NCBI GenBank assembly: GCA_943370145.1
Contig: CALRPY020000002.1
Span: 1 to 64,000, forward strand
Origin: Ga0077536 sp943370145
GTDB taxonomy: Bacteria; Pseudomonadota; Gammaproteobacteria; Ga0077536
Direction of reading: 5' to 3'
DNA length: 64,000 bases
The notes under the pieces are model-generated. The model ran no database searches. It was given only the letters and a program-made list of their open reading frames with translations, and was not told the DNA's origin. A program made the position numbers and the translations under genes. Shown piece after piece: positions 9,122 through 17,323 of this stretch. Numbering within the stretch: the first letter of the stretch is position 1; each line of letters opens with the position of its first letter.

Positions 9122-9778
9122 TTACGCAGATGACGCCTTGCGCGGCGGGTGCGGCGCGGCGTGGGTGGCAAACTCGTCGGCGTCGAAGAGTTTGAGCAGG
9201 GACCTGGCTTCGTCGTCCGTCCTCGCGCCCAGCCAGCCGGCGTAGTCCGCAGGAGAGATCACCACGACCGAACGCTTCTCGTCGTCGGCGGCGTGGAAGC
9301 GTCGCATCAGGGGGTGCCGGTCGGCGTTGATTGTCAGCATCGAGAACGAGTGCTGGACGAGACCCTGCTCGTCACGTCGCGCTTCCCAGATCCCGGCGAG
9401 CGCGAAGGGCTCGCCATCCGCGCGCCGGATGAGCCAGCGCACCGCCTTGCCGCCCTCGTAGTTCGGCTCGTAGAAACCGGTGGTCGGCACCAGGCAGAAC
9501 TGTCGCTGCCGCCACGGACGCCGGTAGGACGGCAGCTCGGCGACCGTCTCGCTGCGCGCGTTGTAGGTCTTGCGTGCGTACCGCGCATCGCGTGCCCACG
9601 GCGGTACGAGGCCAAAGGTCGCGCGCCTCGGCTGGAGCATGCCGTCCTCCGGCGACAGCAGCAGGATGGGGGCGCCGTACATGGGCCAGGCTTCTTCGGG
9701 ATAGTCGAAGGTGGGGCCGAGGCTGTCGAAGAACGCGGGAAACGCGGCCGGCTCCGGGATGCGATAGTTCGTGCACAT
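9122..9778 (-). CDS. SRAP-domain protein (YedK/HMCES family)
   Basis: A 218-residue SOS-response-associated peptidase family protein. The family protects cells by forming a covalent thiazolidine link between its Cys2 and abasic sites in single-stranded DNA. The initiator Met is followed directly by Cys (MCTNY). The conserved TYNARSET block supplies the active-site Asn, and GFYEPNYE supplies the Glu, though the usual Trp after the Glu is Pro here. The HPLMRRFH block matches the His-containing region of a subfamily. It stands alone, convergent with the chalcone-isomerase-like gene. No LexA box was recognised upstream. Confidence 0.9.
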   Translation of the reverse strand: MCTNYRIPEPAAFPAFFDSLGPTFDYPEEAWPMYGAPILLLSPEDGMLQPRRATFGLVPPWARDARYARKTYNARSETVAELPSYRRPWRQRQFCLVPTTGFYEPNYEGGKAVRWLIRRADGEPFALAGIWEARRDEQGLVQHSFSMLTINADRHPLMRRFHAADDEKRSVVVISPADYAGWLGARTDDEARSLLKLFDADEFATHAAPHPPRKASSA

Positions 9779-10052
9779 GCCGTGGACGTTAACAACCGCG
9801 CGGGGGATTGCCCAGTCGGGACGCTCGAAGCCGGCAACGCGACGGATTCGGCCTCGGACTGGTGCCAGGAGGTGGGCACTCGAACAATAAAAACCGTAAA
9901 ATCCGCGCGGTCATCTCTGGTACGCCGCGCCGCGTCGTACCGATAATGAAGGCCGCCCAGGTGTGCAGGGAGGCTGTACCGGGATTCAGGGTCCGCGCCG
10001 GCGGACCACCGGGCCGTGCGCGGCCGCCCCAGGATCACTAGAAGAAGACCCG

Positions 10053-10469
10053 ATGCAGAATGTGTCCGTCGAGCCCCTGACTCCCGCGCCCATCGTCGAA
10101 CGACGGGCCCAGCGCCGGCTCGAAGCTACCTGTAACGCGTTGATTCGTCTGTCGGACACGCTGACGTTTCGCTGCCTGCTGCGAAACATCTCGTTGGATG
10201 CCGCCCAGATCGTGTGCAACGCGCGGTATGCGCTGCTGGTGCAGTCGGGTACCGCCCACGCGACCGGGCCGCGTCCGCGCAACATGGAAATCTCGATCGC
10301 GCTGCCCGTCGACGGCACGGTGCGGGGCTTCACCGCGTTCTGTACAGCCCGCTATTGCGAGCCCTTCGAGGGAGACCACATGGTCCTGGGGCTGCAATTC
10401 ATCGACCTCGACCTGCCGGGACGCGGCCTGTTGCGCGATTTCCTCGCACTCCACGGCGCCCAGGCCTGA
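10053..10469 (+). CDS. PilZ-domain protein
   Basis: A 138-residue protein consisting mainly of a PilZ domain, the cyclic-di-GMP receptor fold. The RRAQRR stretch near residue 18 is the RxxxR-type ligand motif, and ALIRLSD...RNISLDAAQI corresponds to the D/NxSxxG strand, though its final Gly is degenerate. The start chosen has AAGAAGA a few bases upstream. The gene is convergent with a diguanylate cyclase that ends 20 bases away, suggesting a local c-di-GMP writer and reader pair. Because the second motif is weak, binding of c-di-GMP is inferred, not certain. Confidence 0.75.
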   Translation: MQNVSVEPLTPAPIVERRAQRRLEATCNALIRLSDTLTFRCLLRNISLDAAQIVCNARYALLVQSGTAHATGPRPRNMEISIALPVDGTVRGFTAFCTARYCEPFEGDHMVLGLQFIDLDLPGRGLLRDFLALHGAQA

Positions 10470-10488
10470 GCCCGGCCTGGCGCAAGGC

Positions 10489-12276
10489 TCAGCCCGACCC
10501 GCCTCCGGCTGCGCTGCCCGGCTCAATCACGGTTACAGTGGCGCTTGCGGTGTCGTCCAGTTCGAGTTCCGTGCAGCAGCGGTTGCGGCCACCCTTCTTC
10601 GCAAGATAGAGCGCCCGATCGGCGCGCTCGAACACGTCTTCCTGGGTATCCGCGCCGCGGAACTCGGCTGCGCCTATCGAGACCGTGACCGGCACCGGCT
10701 GGTCCTTGAAGCGGAACTGGCTGCAGGCGATGCTGGCGCGCAGCTTGTCGGCGATGGCTGCCGCGCCGTAGACATTCGTTTCGGGCAGGATGACCGCGAA
10801 CTCTTCGCCACCGAGGCGGCACAGCACGTCGCACTGCCTGATCTGCTTGCGCAGCAGCGCCGCCACTGACGCGAGCACCTTGTCGCCGGCTGCGTGACCG
10901 TAGCTGTCGTTGATCGACTTGAAGAAGTCGAGGTCGAAGATCAGCAGCGACAGTTCGCCGCCGTAGCGCTTCCATCGCGCGAATTCGCGCCCGATGCCCT
11001 CGTTGTAACCCATGCGATTGAACACCGAGGTCAACGGGTCCATGAGGCTCAGCGTGTGCTGTTCGTCCAGATCGGCCCGCAGGCGCTGGGTTTCGCCCTC
11101 GAGCTCGTTGAGGCGCACCAGCATCACGTCGAACTGTGAGCGGGCATCGGACTGCCGGGACTGCTCGATCTGGACGAAGGACTGCACGCTCGCTTCGAGG
11201 CTCTCGAGTTGCTTCATCATGATGCGCTTCAGGTTGTCGATGTCCGTTTCTTCGTCGACCTTGCCGCGCATGTCCGCGACCTGGCTGGACATCAATTGCT
11301 GGAAGACGGTCGCGTTGCTGATCGATTCGTCGTGGACCTCGCCGCCCTTCGAGACCTGCGCCTTGAACTCCTCGATGCGGCGGGCGACCACCTTGAGAAA
11401 GCTCGTCAGCTCGTCGATGTCCTTGCGCGATCGGCCGCCGGCCTGCGCCAGCAGCTCGAGAATTGCGGTGATTGCCGCTCCGATGTCTTGTTCCGTCGTC
11501 GCGGCGTCCAGCTGGGCCTTGATGCGGCCGGTTTCGCGTGACAGCGGTGACGGCAGCACCAGTTGTTCGACCAGTGCCTGCAATTGCGCGCGCGCCAGCG
11601 AGATCGCGCTCGCGGCGTCAGGCGGCGCGTCGCGACCTTGCGTGCCCTGGTGCAGGCGTTCGCTCAGGAGTCGGGCAACGTCGCGCGCGCAGTCGGGCAG
11701 CGCGAGGTGGTTGCGACGGTGGCGGATACGTTGCCTGACCGAGGCCATCGACTGCTCGAGGTCGTCAGGCAACTGCAGCTCGGCGAGGAAGTTGTCGAAG
11801 AGCAGGTCTTCCCGCACGTCGTCCGCGCCGTGGGCCGGCGCGAACGCGCGCCGCGCCACTTCGTTCATCAGGGAGGCAAGATCGTTGATGTGGCGGTCGA
11901 GTTCGTCGCGCGACCTGCTGTCGGCGAAGCGGCGCTGGATCGCGCGTGCCTCGTCGGCCATCTGGTGTTCGAAGTTCAGTCGACCGACCAGCTCGCCGAA
12001 CTGCTTGCCGATCGTGTCCTGTGCGCCGGCGGCGCTCTCGCGCGCGACGATCAGGTCGACGACCTCGTCGATCAACGACTGGACGATACCGTCCTTGCGC
12101 CCTGCCTTGATCAGGTTGCCGAGGCGTTTGAGCCGTTCGTCGAGATCCGGACTGTGGCCGTAAAAGGAGAATGCCAGCTTGAGCACCGCCCGTTGCAGTC
12201 GCGCGGCCGTCAGGAGGCTCGCGCGTTCGGCAGCGCTGCTCGCCGTCTCGGTCTTGGGTGTTTGCAAACTCGCCAT
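10489..12276 (-). CDS. Diguanylate cyclase (GGDEF) with long helical N-terminal region
   Basis: A 595-residue soluble protein. The last 170 residues form a GGDEF domain that makes c-di-GMP from GTP: FDLDFFKSINDSYGHAAGD followed by the active-site loop GGEEF near residue 488. An RQCD motif five residues before GGEEF is the product-inhibition I-site, so feedback control is expected. The N-terminal 400 residues are helical, with heptad-like stretches, and show no membrane segment or familiar sensor domain. A coiled-coil just before the GGDEF domain fits activation by dimerisation. It is convergent with the PilZ gene. Confidence 0.92.
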   Translation of the reverse strand: MASLQTPKTETASSAAERASLLTAARLQRAVLKLAFSFYGHSPDLDERLKRLGNLIKAGRKDGIVQSLIDEVVDLIVARESAAGAQDTIGKQFGELVGRLNFEHQMADEARAIQRRFADSRSRDELDRHINDLASLMNEVARRAFAPAHGADDVREDLLFDNFLAELQLPDDLEQSMASVRQRIRHRRNHLALPDCARDVARLLSERLHQGTQGRDAPPDAASAISLARAQLQALVEQLVLPSPLSRETGRIKAQLDAATTEQDIGAAITAILELLAQAGGRSRKDIDELTSFLKVVARRIEEFKAQVSKGGEVHDESISNATVFQQLMSSQVADMRGKVDEETDIDNLKRIMMKQLESLEASVQSFVQIEQSRQSDARSQFDVMLVRLNELEGETQRLRADLDEQHTLSLMDPLTSVFNRMGYNEGIGREFARWKRYGGELSLLIFDLDFFKSINDSYGHAAGDKVLASVAALLRKQIRQCDVLCRLGGEEFAVILPETNVYGAAAIADKLRASIACSQFRFKDQPVPVTVSIGAAEFRGADTQEDVFERADRALYLAKKGGRNRCCTELELDDTASATVTVIEPGSAAGGGSG

Positions 12277-12387
12277 GGTCCGGCTGCCCTAGTCTTGAGG
12301 TAACGCCGCGGCGCTGGCGGCATCGACTCGCTGAGGGCGGGGACCCTGCAGTCCTGGCAGGGGCGACGGGAACTTCCCCCGGGGTTC

Positions 12388-13017
12388 CTAGCGAGCTTTC
12401 TCCTTATCGACCAGGAATTCCACTACCTTTAGCATCGCCTTCTGGCTGCCGGCCATCGACGCGCTCACCCGGTATTTGCCATTGACGATCATGGAGGGCA
12501 CGCCGTCGATCTGGTAGTCGCGTGTCGCGAACATCGCCTGCTTGACCTTGCCGTCGATGGTCATGCCGTCGTAGGCGGCCCTGAACTCGTCCTCCGGAAT
12601 GCCGGTTTCGCCGGCGAATTTGATCAGGCTCTCCTCGTCGAACAGCTTGCGCTGCTCGACGTGGATGGCGTCGAACAGCGGGCGGTGCAGCTTGTCCGTG
12701 GCGCCCAGCGCGGCGGCGGCATAGAACGCGCGGGCGGCCGGCACCCAGTTCTGCGCGAAGACGGCCGGGATGCGCTTGAAATTCACACCCTCCGGCTTTT
12801 CCTTGAGCCAGGCTTCGAGCACGGGCTCGAAGCTGTAGCAGTGCCCGCAGCCGTACCAGAAGAGTTCGACCACCTCGACCTGCTCGCCGGACGCGGTGGG
12901 CGCCGGGGGTGAGATCAGCTGGTAATGCTTGCCCTCCTGATACTCCGCGGCGGATGCCTGGAAGCCGGTCAAGGCGAGGACGACGACACTCAACAGCAGG
13001 GGTAGGAGACGTGGCAT
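12388..13017 (-). CDS. dsbA: Thiol:disulfide interchange protein DsbA
   Basis: A 209-residue periplasmic oxidoreductase. A signal peptide of about 23 residues ends ASA-AE. The thioredoxin-fold active site is CGHC in FWYGCGHCYSFEP (near residue 56), and the cis-proline loop is GVPSMIVNGKY near residue 175. The enzyme introduces disulfide bonds into exported proteins. It follows the cytochrome c4 gene on the same strand, a gammaproteobacterial order (engB, cc4, dsbA). The length is typical of the family. Confidence 0.96.
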   Translation of the reverse strand: MPRLLPLLLSVVVLALTGFQASAAEYQEGKHYQLISPPAPTASGEQVEVVELFWYGCGHCYSFEPVLEAWLKEKPEGVNFKRIPAVFAQNWVPAARAFYAAAALGATDKLHRPLFDAIHVEQRKLFDEESLIKFAGETGIPEDEFRAAYDGMTIDGKVKQAMFATRDYQIDGVPSMIVNGKYRVSASMAGSQKAMLKVVEFLVDKEKAR

Positions 13018-13109
13018 GGCGGGTGACCTGTCTGGTGTGGAACCGGCCCTATGGAACCGGTATCAGCGGGATGGTTCCGCCCCGGCTTCACGCCGGGGCC
13101 TCGCTGCAC

Positions 13110-13718
13110 TCAGTGCAGCCCCTCGATGAACCGGGCGACAGCTTCGATTTCCTGGGCCGTCATCCGCGCCGCGATCGTCCGCATGACCTGCTTCTGGCCT
13201 TCATCGGTCACACGCTCGCCGGATTTGTAGGCGTTGAGCTGGAGCGCGGTGTATTTCGCGTGCTGGCCGCGCAGGGCCGGATAGTCCGCTCCCGCGTTGC
13301 CGGCGCCGCCAGGCCCGTGGCAGGCCATGCAGGCCGGCACGCCGGACTCCGCGTTACCGCCCCGGTACAGCTTGGCGCCATCGGCCGTGGCTGCGGCGTC
13401 CACCGACGCGATTTTCACGGTCTGGCCCGAGAAGTAACCGGCGAGGTCGGCCATGTCCTGATCGCTCAGGGGGGCGGCCATCGCGCTCATGTTCGGGTTC
13501 TTGCGCACGCCGCTTTTGAAGGCCTGCAGCTGCGCGACGAGATAGCCGGGATGCTGGCCCGCGAGATTCGGCCATTCCGGATTGACGCTGTTGCCGTCCG
13601 GGCCGTGGCAGGCGCCGCACGCGGCGGCCTTTGTCTTGGCGTCTTGAGCCAACCCGGGTTCGGCGACCAGCAGGCCCAGTGACAATACGATAAGCGTGCG
13701 AAACGTCGGTCGAAACAT
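13110..13718 (-). CDS. Dihaem cytochrome c4
   Basis: A 202-residue periplasmic protein with a signal peptide (LIVLSLGLLVAEPGLAQ) and two haem-c sites, CGACH near residue 34 and CMACH near residue 132, in two homologous halves. Cytochromes c4 carry electrons from the bc1 complex to terminal oxidases. The ATG at 13718 puts the signal peptide at the N terminus; GGGAG is eleven bases upstream. It sits between dsbA and the divergent engB. The two open halves contain the LAGQHPGYLVAQLQAFKSG type sequence usual for this family. Confidence 0.95.
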   Translation of the reverse strand: MFRPTFRTLIVLSLGLLVAEPGLAQDAKTKAAACGACHGPDGNSVNPEWPNLAGQHPGYLVAQLQAFKSGVRKNPNMSAMAAPLSDQDMADLAGYFSGQTVKIASVDAAATADGAKLYRGGNAESGVPACMACHGPGGAGNAGADYPALRGQHAKYTALQLNAYKSGERVTDEGQKQVMRTIAARMTAQEIEAVARFIEGLH

Positions 13719-13857
13719 CGCGTTCTTAACTCCCAAAAGTAACAGCCGGCTCGAGGCGTGGCAGTACGTGCCGGGTGCCGGCGAGCGGCGTGTACTATAG
13801 CATCGAATTTCGGCGCGCCGAGTATCGCGCCCAAGCCCTCCATTCGCAGAGAACCCA

Positions 13858-14493
13858 GTGACCCGCAGCCCTCCCGCATTCGAGTATTTCCGTCGCGCGC
13901 GCTTCATGTTGAGCGTGCAGCACCTCAAGGACCTGCCGCCCGACAGCGGCCGCGAAGTCGCGTTCGTCGGACGTTCCAACGTAGGCAAGTCGAGCGTCAT
14001 CAATGCGCTGTGCGACCAGCAGGGACTCGCCCGCACCAGCCGCACGCCCGGCCGCACCCAGCACTTCGTGCTGTTCGAGCTCGGTGAAGGCCAGCGCCTG
14101 ATGGACCTGCCCGGCTTCGGCTACGCGGTCGTCGACAAGGCGACCCGCGCGCATTGGAACGAGACCATCCCGGAATACCTCGAACGCCGGGAATCGCTGG
14201 CGGGCCTCGTGCTGATTGCGGATGTCCGGCACGAGCTCAAACCTGAAGAGCTGAACCTGATCGAGTGGACGCTGGCCGCCAGGGTGCCGCTGGTCGTGCT
14301 GCTCAACAAGGCCGACAAGCTCGGCCGCCAGGCCGGCCTGGCGGCCCAGCGCGCGGCGGGCAAGGCCGTGGTCGCACGCGGCGGCGATGCCGGGTCGGTG
14401 CGTCTGTTTTCGGCCACGGGCAAGGCCGGCGTGCCCGAACTCCGCGCGCAGCTCGACGCCTGGCTGGGCGGTGCCGGTGCGGTCGGGTCCTGA
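13858..14493 (+). CDS. engB: Ribosome biogenesis GTPase EngB/YihA
   Basis: A 211-residue GTPase needed for assembly of the large ribosomal subunit. All G motifs are present: G1 GRSNVGKSS (residues 39-47), G2 Thr in TSRTPGRTQ, G3 DLPGFGY and G4 NKADK, followed by G5 SATGKAG. The start is GTG. The gene is divergent from cytochrome c4 with about 140 bases between the starts. Downstream is a run of strong hairpins, described separately. Confidence 0.97.
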   Translation: MTRSPPAFEYFRRARFMLSVQHLKDLPPDSGREVAFVGRSNVGKSSVINALCDQQGLARTSRTPGRTQHFVLFELGEGQRLMDLPGFGYAVVDKATRAHWNETIPEYLERRESLAGLVLIADVRHELKPEELNLIEWTLAARVPLVVLLNKADKLGRQAGLAAQRAAGKAVVARGGDAGSVRLFSATGKAGVPELRAQLDAWLGGAGAVGS

Positions 14494-14501
14494 AGGCGAA
14501 A

Positions 14502-14534
14502 AGCCCCTCCCACTGTTCGCCAGTGGGAGGGGCT
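14502..14534. terminator. Bidirectional-looking stem-loop after engB
   Basis: A perfect 14-bp stem (14502-14515 with 14521-14534) encloses a five-base loop. Reading leftward it is followed by TTTT at 14498-14501, so it best terminates leftward transcripts. Reading rightward the T tract is missing, though the strong stem may still act for engB. Confidence 0.7.
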
Positions 14535-14535
14535 G

Positions 14536-14649
14536 GGAATAAAAAGGGCCCCGGGTACGGAAGTAGGGGGGATTGCGAGTACCGGGGCCACTTCGCCCCG
14601 CGCACTGGGGAAATGCGCGGGGCAACTCCACCTGGGAGGGATGGTGGAG
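14536..14649 (-). ncRNA. Candidate small RNA or structured 3' UTR: three C-rich-loop hairpins
   Basis: Read on the minus strand, three stems follow one another. The first is 14649-14626, a 7-bp stem with loop ATCCCTCCCA. The second is 14623-14595, a 10-bp stem with loop TTTCCCCAG. The third is 14589-14547, an 11-bp stem with one bulge and a loop holding six Cs. A CTTTTTATT tail at 14546-14538 makes the third a rho-independent terminator. Each loop exposes a run of Cs able to pair with ribosome binding sites. The place beside engB is where Spot 42 and ErsA RNAs lie in other gammaproteobacteria. No promoter is clear, so it may instead be the 3' UTR of the M48 mRNA. Confidence 0.45.
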
Positions 14650-14724
14650 GCGTTCAGCGTGAACGCGACGGAATAGACCCGGCCATGCTGCCGGAGTTCC
14701 GGTCCGGGCCCACGGGATCGCGAT

Positions 14725-16188
14725 TCAGTCGACGATTTTCACGCGCGCGGTCGTCGGTCCCGGCGAATCCGGCGCGGCCGCATTCAGCAACCGTAACTGC
14801 GCCTCCGGCAGCTTGCGCAGCGGGGAGCCGGCGGCAAGGGTCTGCCAGCTGACCTGCTTCTGGCGCGGAATCACGCGCAACCGGTTGGCTTTCACCTGCT
14901 TCTTCTCGGCCGCGCCGAGTGGTTTGAAGCTCTGCGCGACGCGCAGGATTGCCGGGTCATAACTGGCGAGTCCCTGTGGGTCACTGGCCACGCCCGTCAC
15001 GAGATAGCCATGCCCCCCGTACATGATCGCCACCATGCGGGCAGGCAGCGCCCGACCGCCGGCCTGGATGCGCGTGATGCCGGTCATGCCCTGCAGGCCA
15101 TTGATGTCGAGCGGGCGCGGATTCGTGAAATCAGCAAGCTGCAGGCTGCGGATCAACCCGGCGGGCGTCTCGCCGGCCGCAACCGGCTTGGCCGCGAGCT
15201 GAATCTGTGCCGCGCTTTGCGGCGCGGTGATGACGAGACGGTCAGGCAGGTTTTCGACCACCCAGCCGTCCGGCAGATCGAGCACGAAGCCGAGGCCGCC
15301 GTGGTAGTAGCGTTTGCCGCGGACCACCCCCTCACTCGGGTCGTCGCCGAACACGAGGCCATCGATTGCGTCCAGGAAGCGGTCGCGGTAGATCTCGCCG
15401 CGCGTCGACTGGAACTTGCCGGCGGCTGCGATCGCCTCGGCGAGCCGGGTGTCGTTGCTGGGGTGGGTCGCAAAGAGGCCGTGGTAGGCGCGCGGTTCGC
15501 GGCCCTCCGCGGCGGCGAGTTCGCGGTCGAAGATTTCCTGGTTTTTCAGCGCACCGATGACCGCGAGCATCGCATTCGGATCGTAGCCGCTGCGCGCAAG
15601 GTACTCGGCACCCAGGCCGTCCGCCTCCAGTTCCATCTCGCGGCCATAGCCCCGCAGGAGGGCCGTGCCCAGCAGGTTGATGGTCTGGTTGATGCCGGTG
15701 TAACCGAGCTGCGGGAACAGGATCGACAGCAATCCGGTGCCGAGACTTGCCGCCTGCGCCCCCGATTGCTGTCGCACCGAGTGCCGGGCGGTGACGTGGC
15801 CCAGTTCGTGGCCCAGCACGGCCGCGAGTTCGGCCTCCGAATTCATGTAGGCCAGGAGACCCCGCGTGATGTAGACGTAGCCGCCCGGGAGCGCGAAGGC
15901 GTTGATTTCCGTGCTGTCGAGCAGCGTGAAGTGGTACGTCAGGTTCTGCCGGTGTGCAGTGGCCGCGACCCGCTGGCCGACGCTGGAGACATAGGTCTGC
16001 AGGCCGGCGTCCGGATAGACGCGATAGCGCTTCAGGATTTCCTGGTGCGATTGCTGGCCCAGGCTGATTTCCTGCTGCTCGGACATGAACACGAGGTCCT
16101 GGCGTCCGGTGACCGGGTTGGTCGCGCAGCCGGCGAGCGCACACAGCAGTGTGCCGAGGATCAGGGTTCGGCGCAGGGGGGGACTCAT
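14725..16188 (-). CDS. M48-family zinc metalloprotease, lipoprotein
   Basis: A 487-residue protein with a lipobox (LLCALAGC near residue 20), so it is likely anchored to the outer membrane facing the periplasm. The zinc site is HELGH near residue 125 with the distal Glu in EMELEADGLG. It resembles the BepA/LoiP quality-control proteases of the cell envelope. After the catalytic domain comes a region with RYYHGGLGFVLDLPDGW, and the last 60 residues (RLRVIPRQKQVSWQTLA) look like a small binding domain. I chose the ATG at 16188 because it places the lipobox correctly. Its transcript probably ends at the hairpins near 14540. Confidence 0.92.
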   Translation of the reverse strand: MSPPLRRTLILGTLLCALAGCATNPVTGRQDLVFMSEQQEISLGQQSHQEILKRYRVYPDAGLQTYVSSVGQRVAATAHRQNLTYHFTLLDSTEINAFALPGGYVYITRGLLAYMNSEAELAAVLGHELGHVTARHSVRQQSGAQAASLGTGLLSILFPQLGYTGINQTINLLGTALLRGYGREMELEADGLGAEYLARSGYDPNAMLAVIGALKNQEIFDRELAAAEGREPRAYHGLFATHPSNDTRLAEAIAAAGKFQSTRGEIYRDRFLDAIDGLVFGDDPSEGVVRGKRYYHGGLGFVLDLPDGWVVENLPDRLVITAPQSAAQIQLAAKPVAAGETPAGLIRSLQLADFTNPRPLDINGLQGMTGITRIQAGGRALPARMVAIMYGGHGYLVTGVASDPQGLASYDPAILRVAQSFKPLGAAEKKQVKANRLRVIPRQKQVSWQTLAAGSPLRKLPEAQLRLLNAAAPDSPGPTTARVKIVD

Positions 16189-16297
16189 GGGCAGTAGTCT
16201 GGAGACCACTGTCGCGACCGGCAAGTCGGTCACCGGCCGCATCGCAGAGGCCCGGGCGGGCCGCTGCAGGGTGTGCGCGGCGGGTGCCGCGCGCGGA

Positions 16298-16501
16298 TCA
16301 GCCGCCGTACTTGCGGCGGAACTTGTCGACGCGGCCGGCGGTATCGACCAGCTTCTGCTTGCCCGTGAAGAACGGGTGGCAGGACGAGCAGACGTCCACT
16401 GCAATCGTGTCATTCTTGATCGTGGAACGCGTCTGGATGGTGTTCCCGCAGCTGCAGGTCACCGTGATTTCGTTGTAGACGGGATGAATGTCGGCTTTCA
16501 T
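16298..16501 (-). CDS. rpmE: 50S ribosomal protein L31
   Basis: A 67-residue protein starting MKADIHPVYNE, as usual for L31. It has the zinc-binding cysteine pairs (CSCG near residue 16 and CSSCH near residue 37), so it is the zinc-containing C+ form, not the zinc-starvation paralogue. It sits alone on the minus strand upstream of the M48 gene. Confidence 0.97.
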   Translation of the reverse strand: MKADIHPVYNEITVTCSCGNTIQTRSTIKNDTIAVDVCSSCHPFFTGKQKLVDTAGRVDKFRRKYGG

Positions 16502-16576
16502 GGCGCGTTCCGGGCTTGGGCTCTGGGCAGGGTGCGCGATTCTAGAAGCCAATCCCCCTTAATTCAAGCGCCGCAC

Positions 16577-16924
16577 TCACTGCGGCCTGCGTAACGGGAT
16601 GACCCGCGCGCCTGCCGGGCTCTTTCCCGGCGCGTCTTCGCCGCTCCCGAGGCGCTCCAGCTGGTCGACGAGGCCGTCTGGTCCCAGCAGCCTCTGCCAC
16701 ATCAGGTTCGATATCTTCACGCAGGCGCCCAGCGGCGTCGGCGTCTGGGTGCGCACGTGATCAATCTGCCATTGCAGGCCGCGCAGGCGGGCCTGCACCG
16801 GTGCTGGCGCCGCCTCGATCAGGCTGTCGATCATCAGGCGACGTGCAGCCTCGAAGGAGTCCGGGTCCTCACTCGCGAGCCGTGCCCAGTCATCGAACGG
16901 AAAGTCGGTCTCATCGCCGTGCAT
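16577..16924 (-). CDS. DUF3135 family protein
   Basis: A 115-residue soluble protein. The N-terminal pattern FPFDDWARLASEDPDSFEAARR and the following LRGLQWQID stretch match the DUF3135 family, small proteins of gammaproteobacteria with no known function. The protein is acidic at the N terminus and mostly helical. It lies upstream of rpmE with a 75-base gap and has its own upstream region at 16925-17323. No catalytic motif is visible. Confidence 0.75.
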   Translation of the reverse strand: MHGDETDFPFDDWARLASEDPDSFEAARRLMIDSLIEAAPAPVQARLRGLQWQIDHVRTQTPTPLGACVKISNLMWQRLLGPDGLVDQLERLGSGEDAPGKSPAGARVIPLRRPQ

Positions 16925-17323
16925 GGCGCCGCCGTCCAGGTTTGCTGGTGTTCGATTCTGGCCAACAGGCGGGGACGCGTGAAGTCCTCAATCGTAAATT
17001 CTCCTGCTGTGCGGGCGCTTGAGAGACTTGATCCTCCTGACCCGGCGGGGGCTTATCAAAATCTTTTGCCGGCAGTCCGCCCGGCAGGCCCTCATCAGGC
17101 TGTAAAACCGCGTTGACATCGGTCCCCGTCACGGTGGGGCATTTGTCGAGATTTTTTTACAAAGCCCGGCGGACATTCGGCGGACACCGGGTCCAAGTCC
17201 CTGAAATCGCTTGTGTCGCGATGTAATGTACTGATCGGAATGAATTTTGCTGGTTGAAAACCGGACGCGGCCGACGCGCCGGGCCCCGTGGCAATCCGGC
17301 CTCCAACATGAGGATTAATCACT
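16925..17323. other. Non-coding interval with divergent promoters
   Basis: This 399-base stretch separates the DUF3135 gene (leftward) from the short PEP-CTERM gene (rightward). It is the most AT-rich part of its surroundings, with a run of seven Ts near 17153 and a TTGACA hexamer at 17113-17118. No conserved open frame was seen. A possible sigma-54 promoter is listed separately. Confidence 0.5.
17237..17250 (+). promoter_or_regulatory. Possible sigma-54 (-24/-12) promoter
   Basis: GG at 17237-17238 and GC at 17249-17250 are spaced by ten bases, the invariant spacing of RpoN promoters, and the -12 box reads TTTGCT. The -24 box is poor (CGGAAT). It lies about 75 bases upstream of the PEP-CTERM gene start. 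PEP-CTERM genes in several lineages use sigma-54 promoters, but the match here is partial. Confidence 0.3.
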
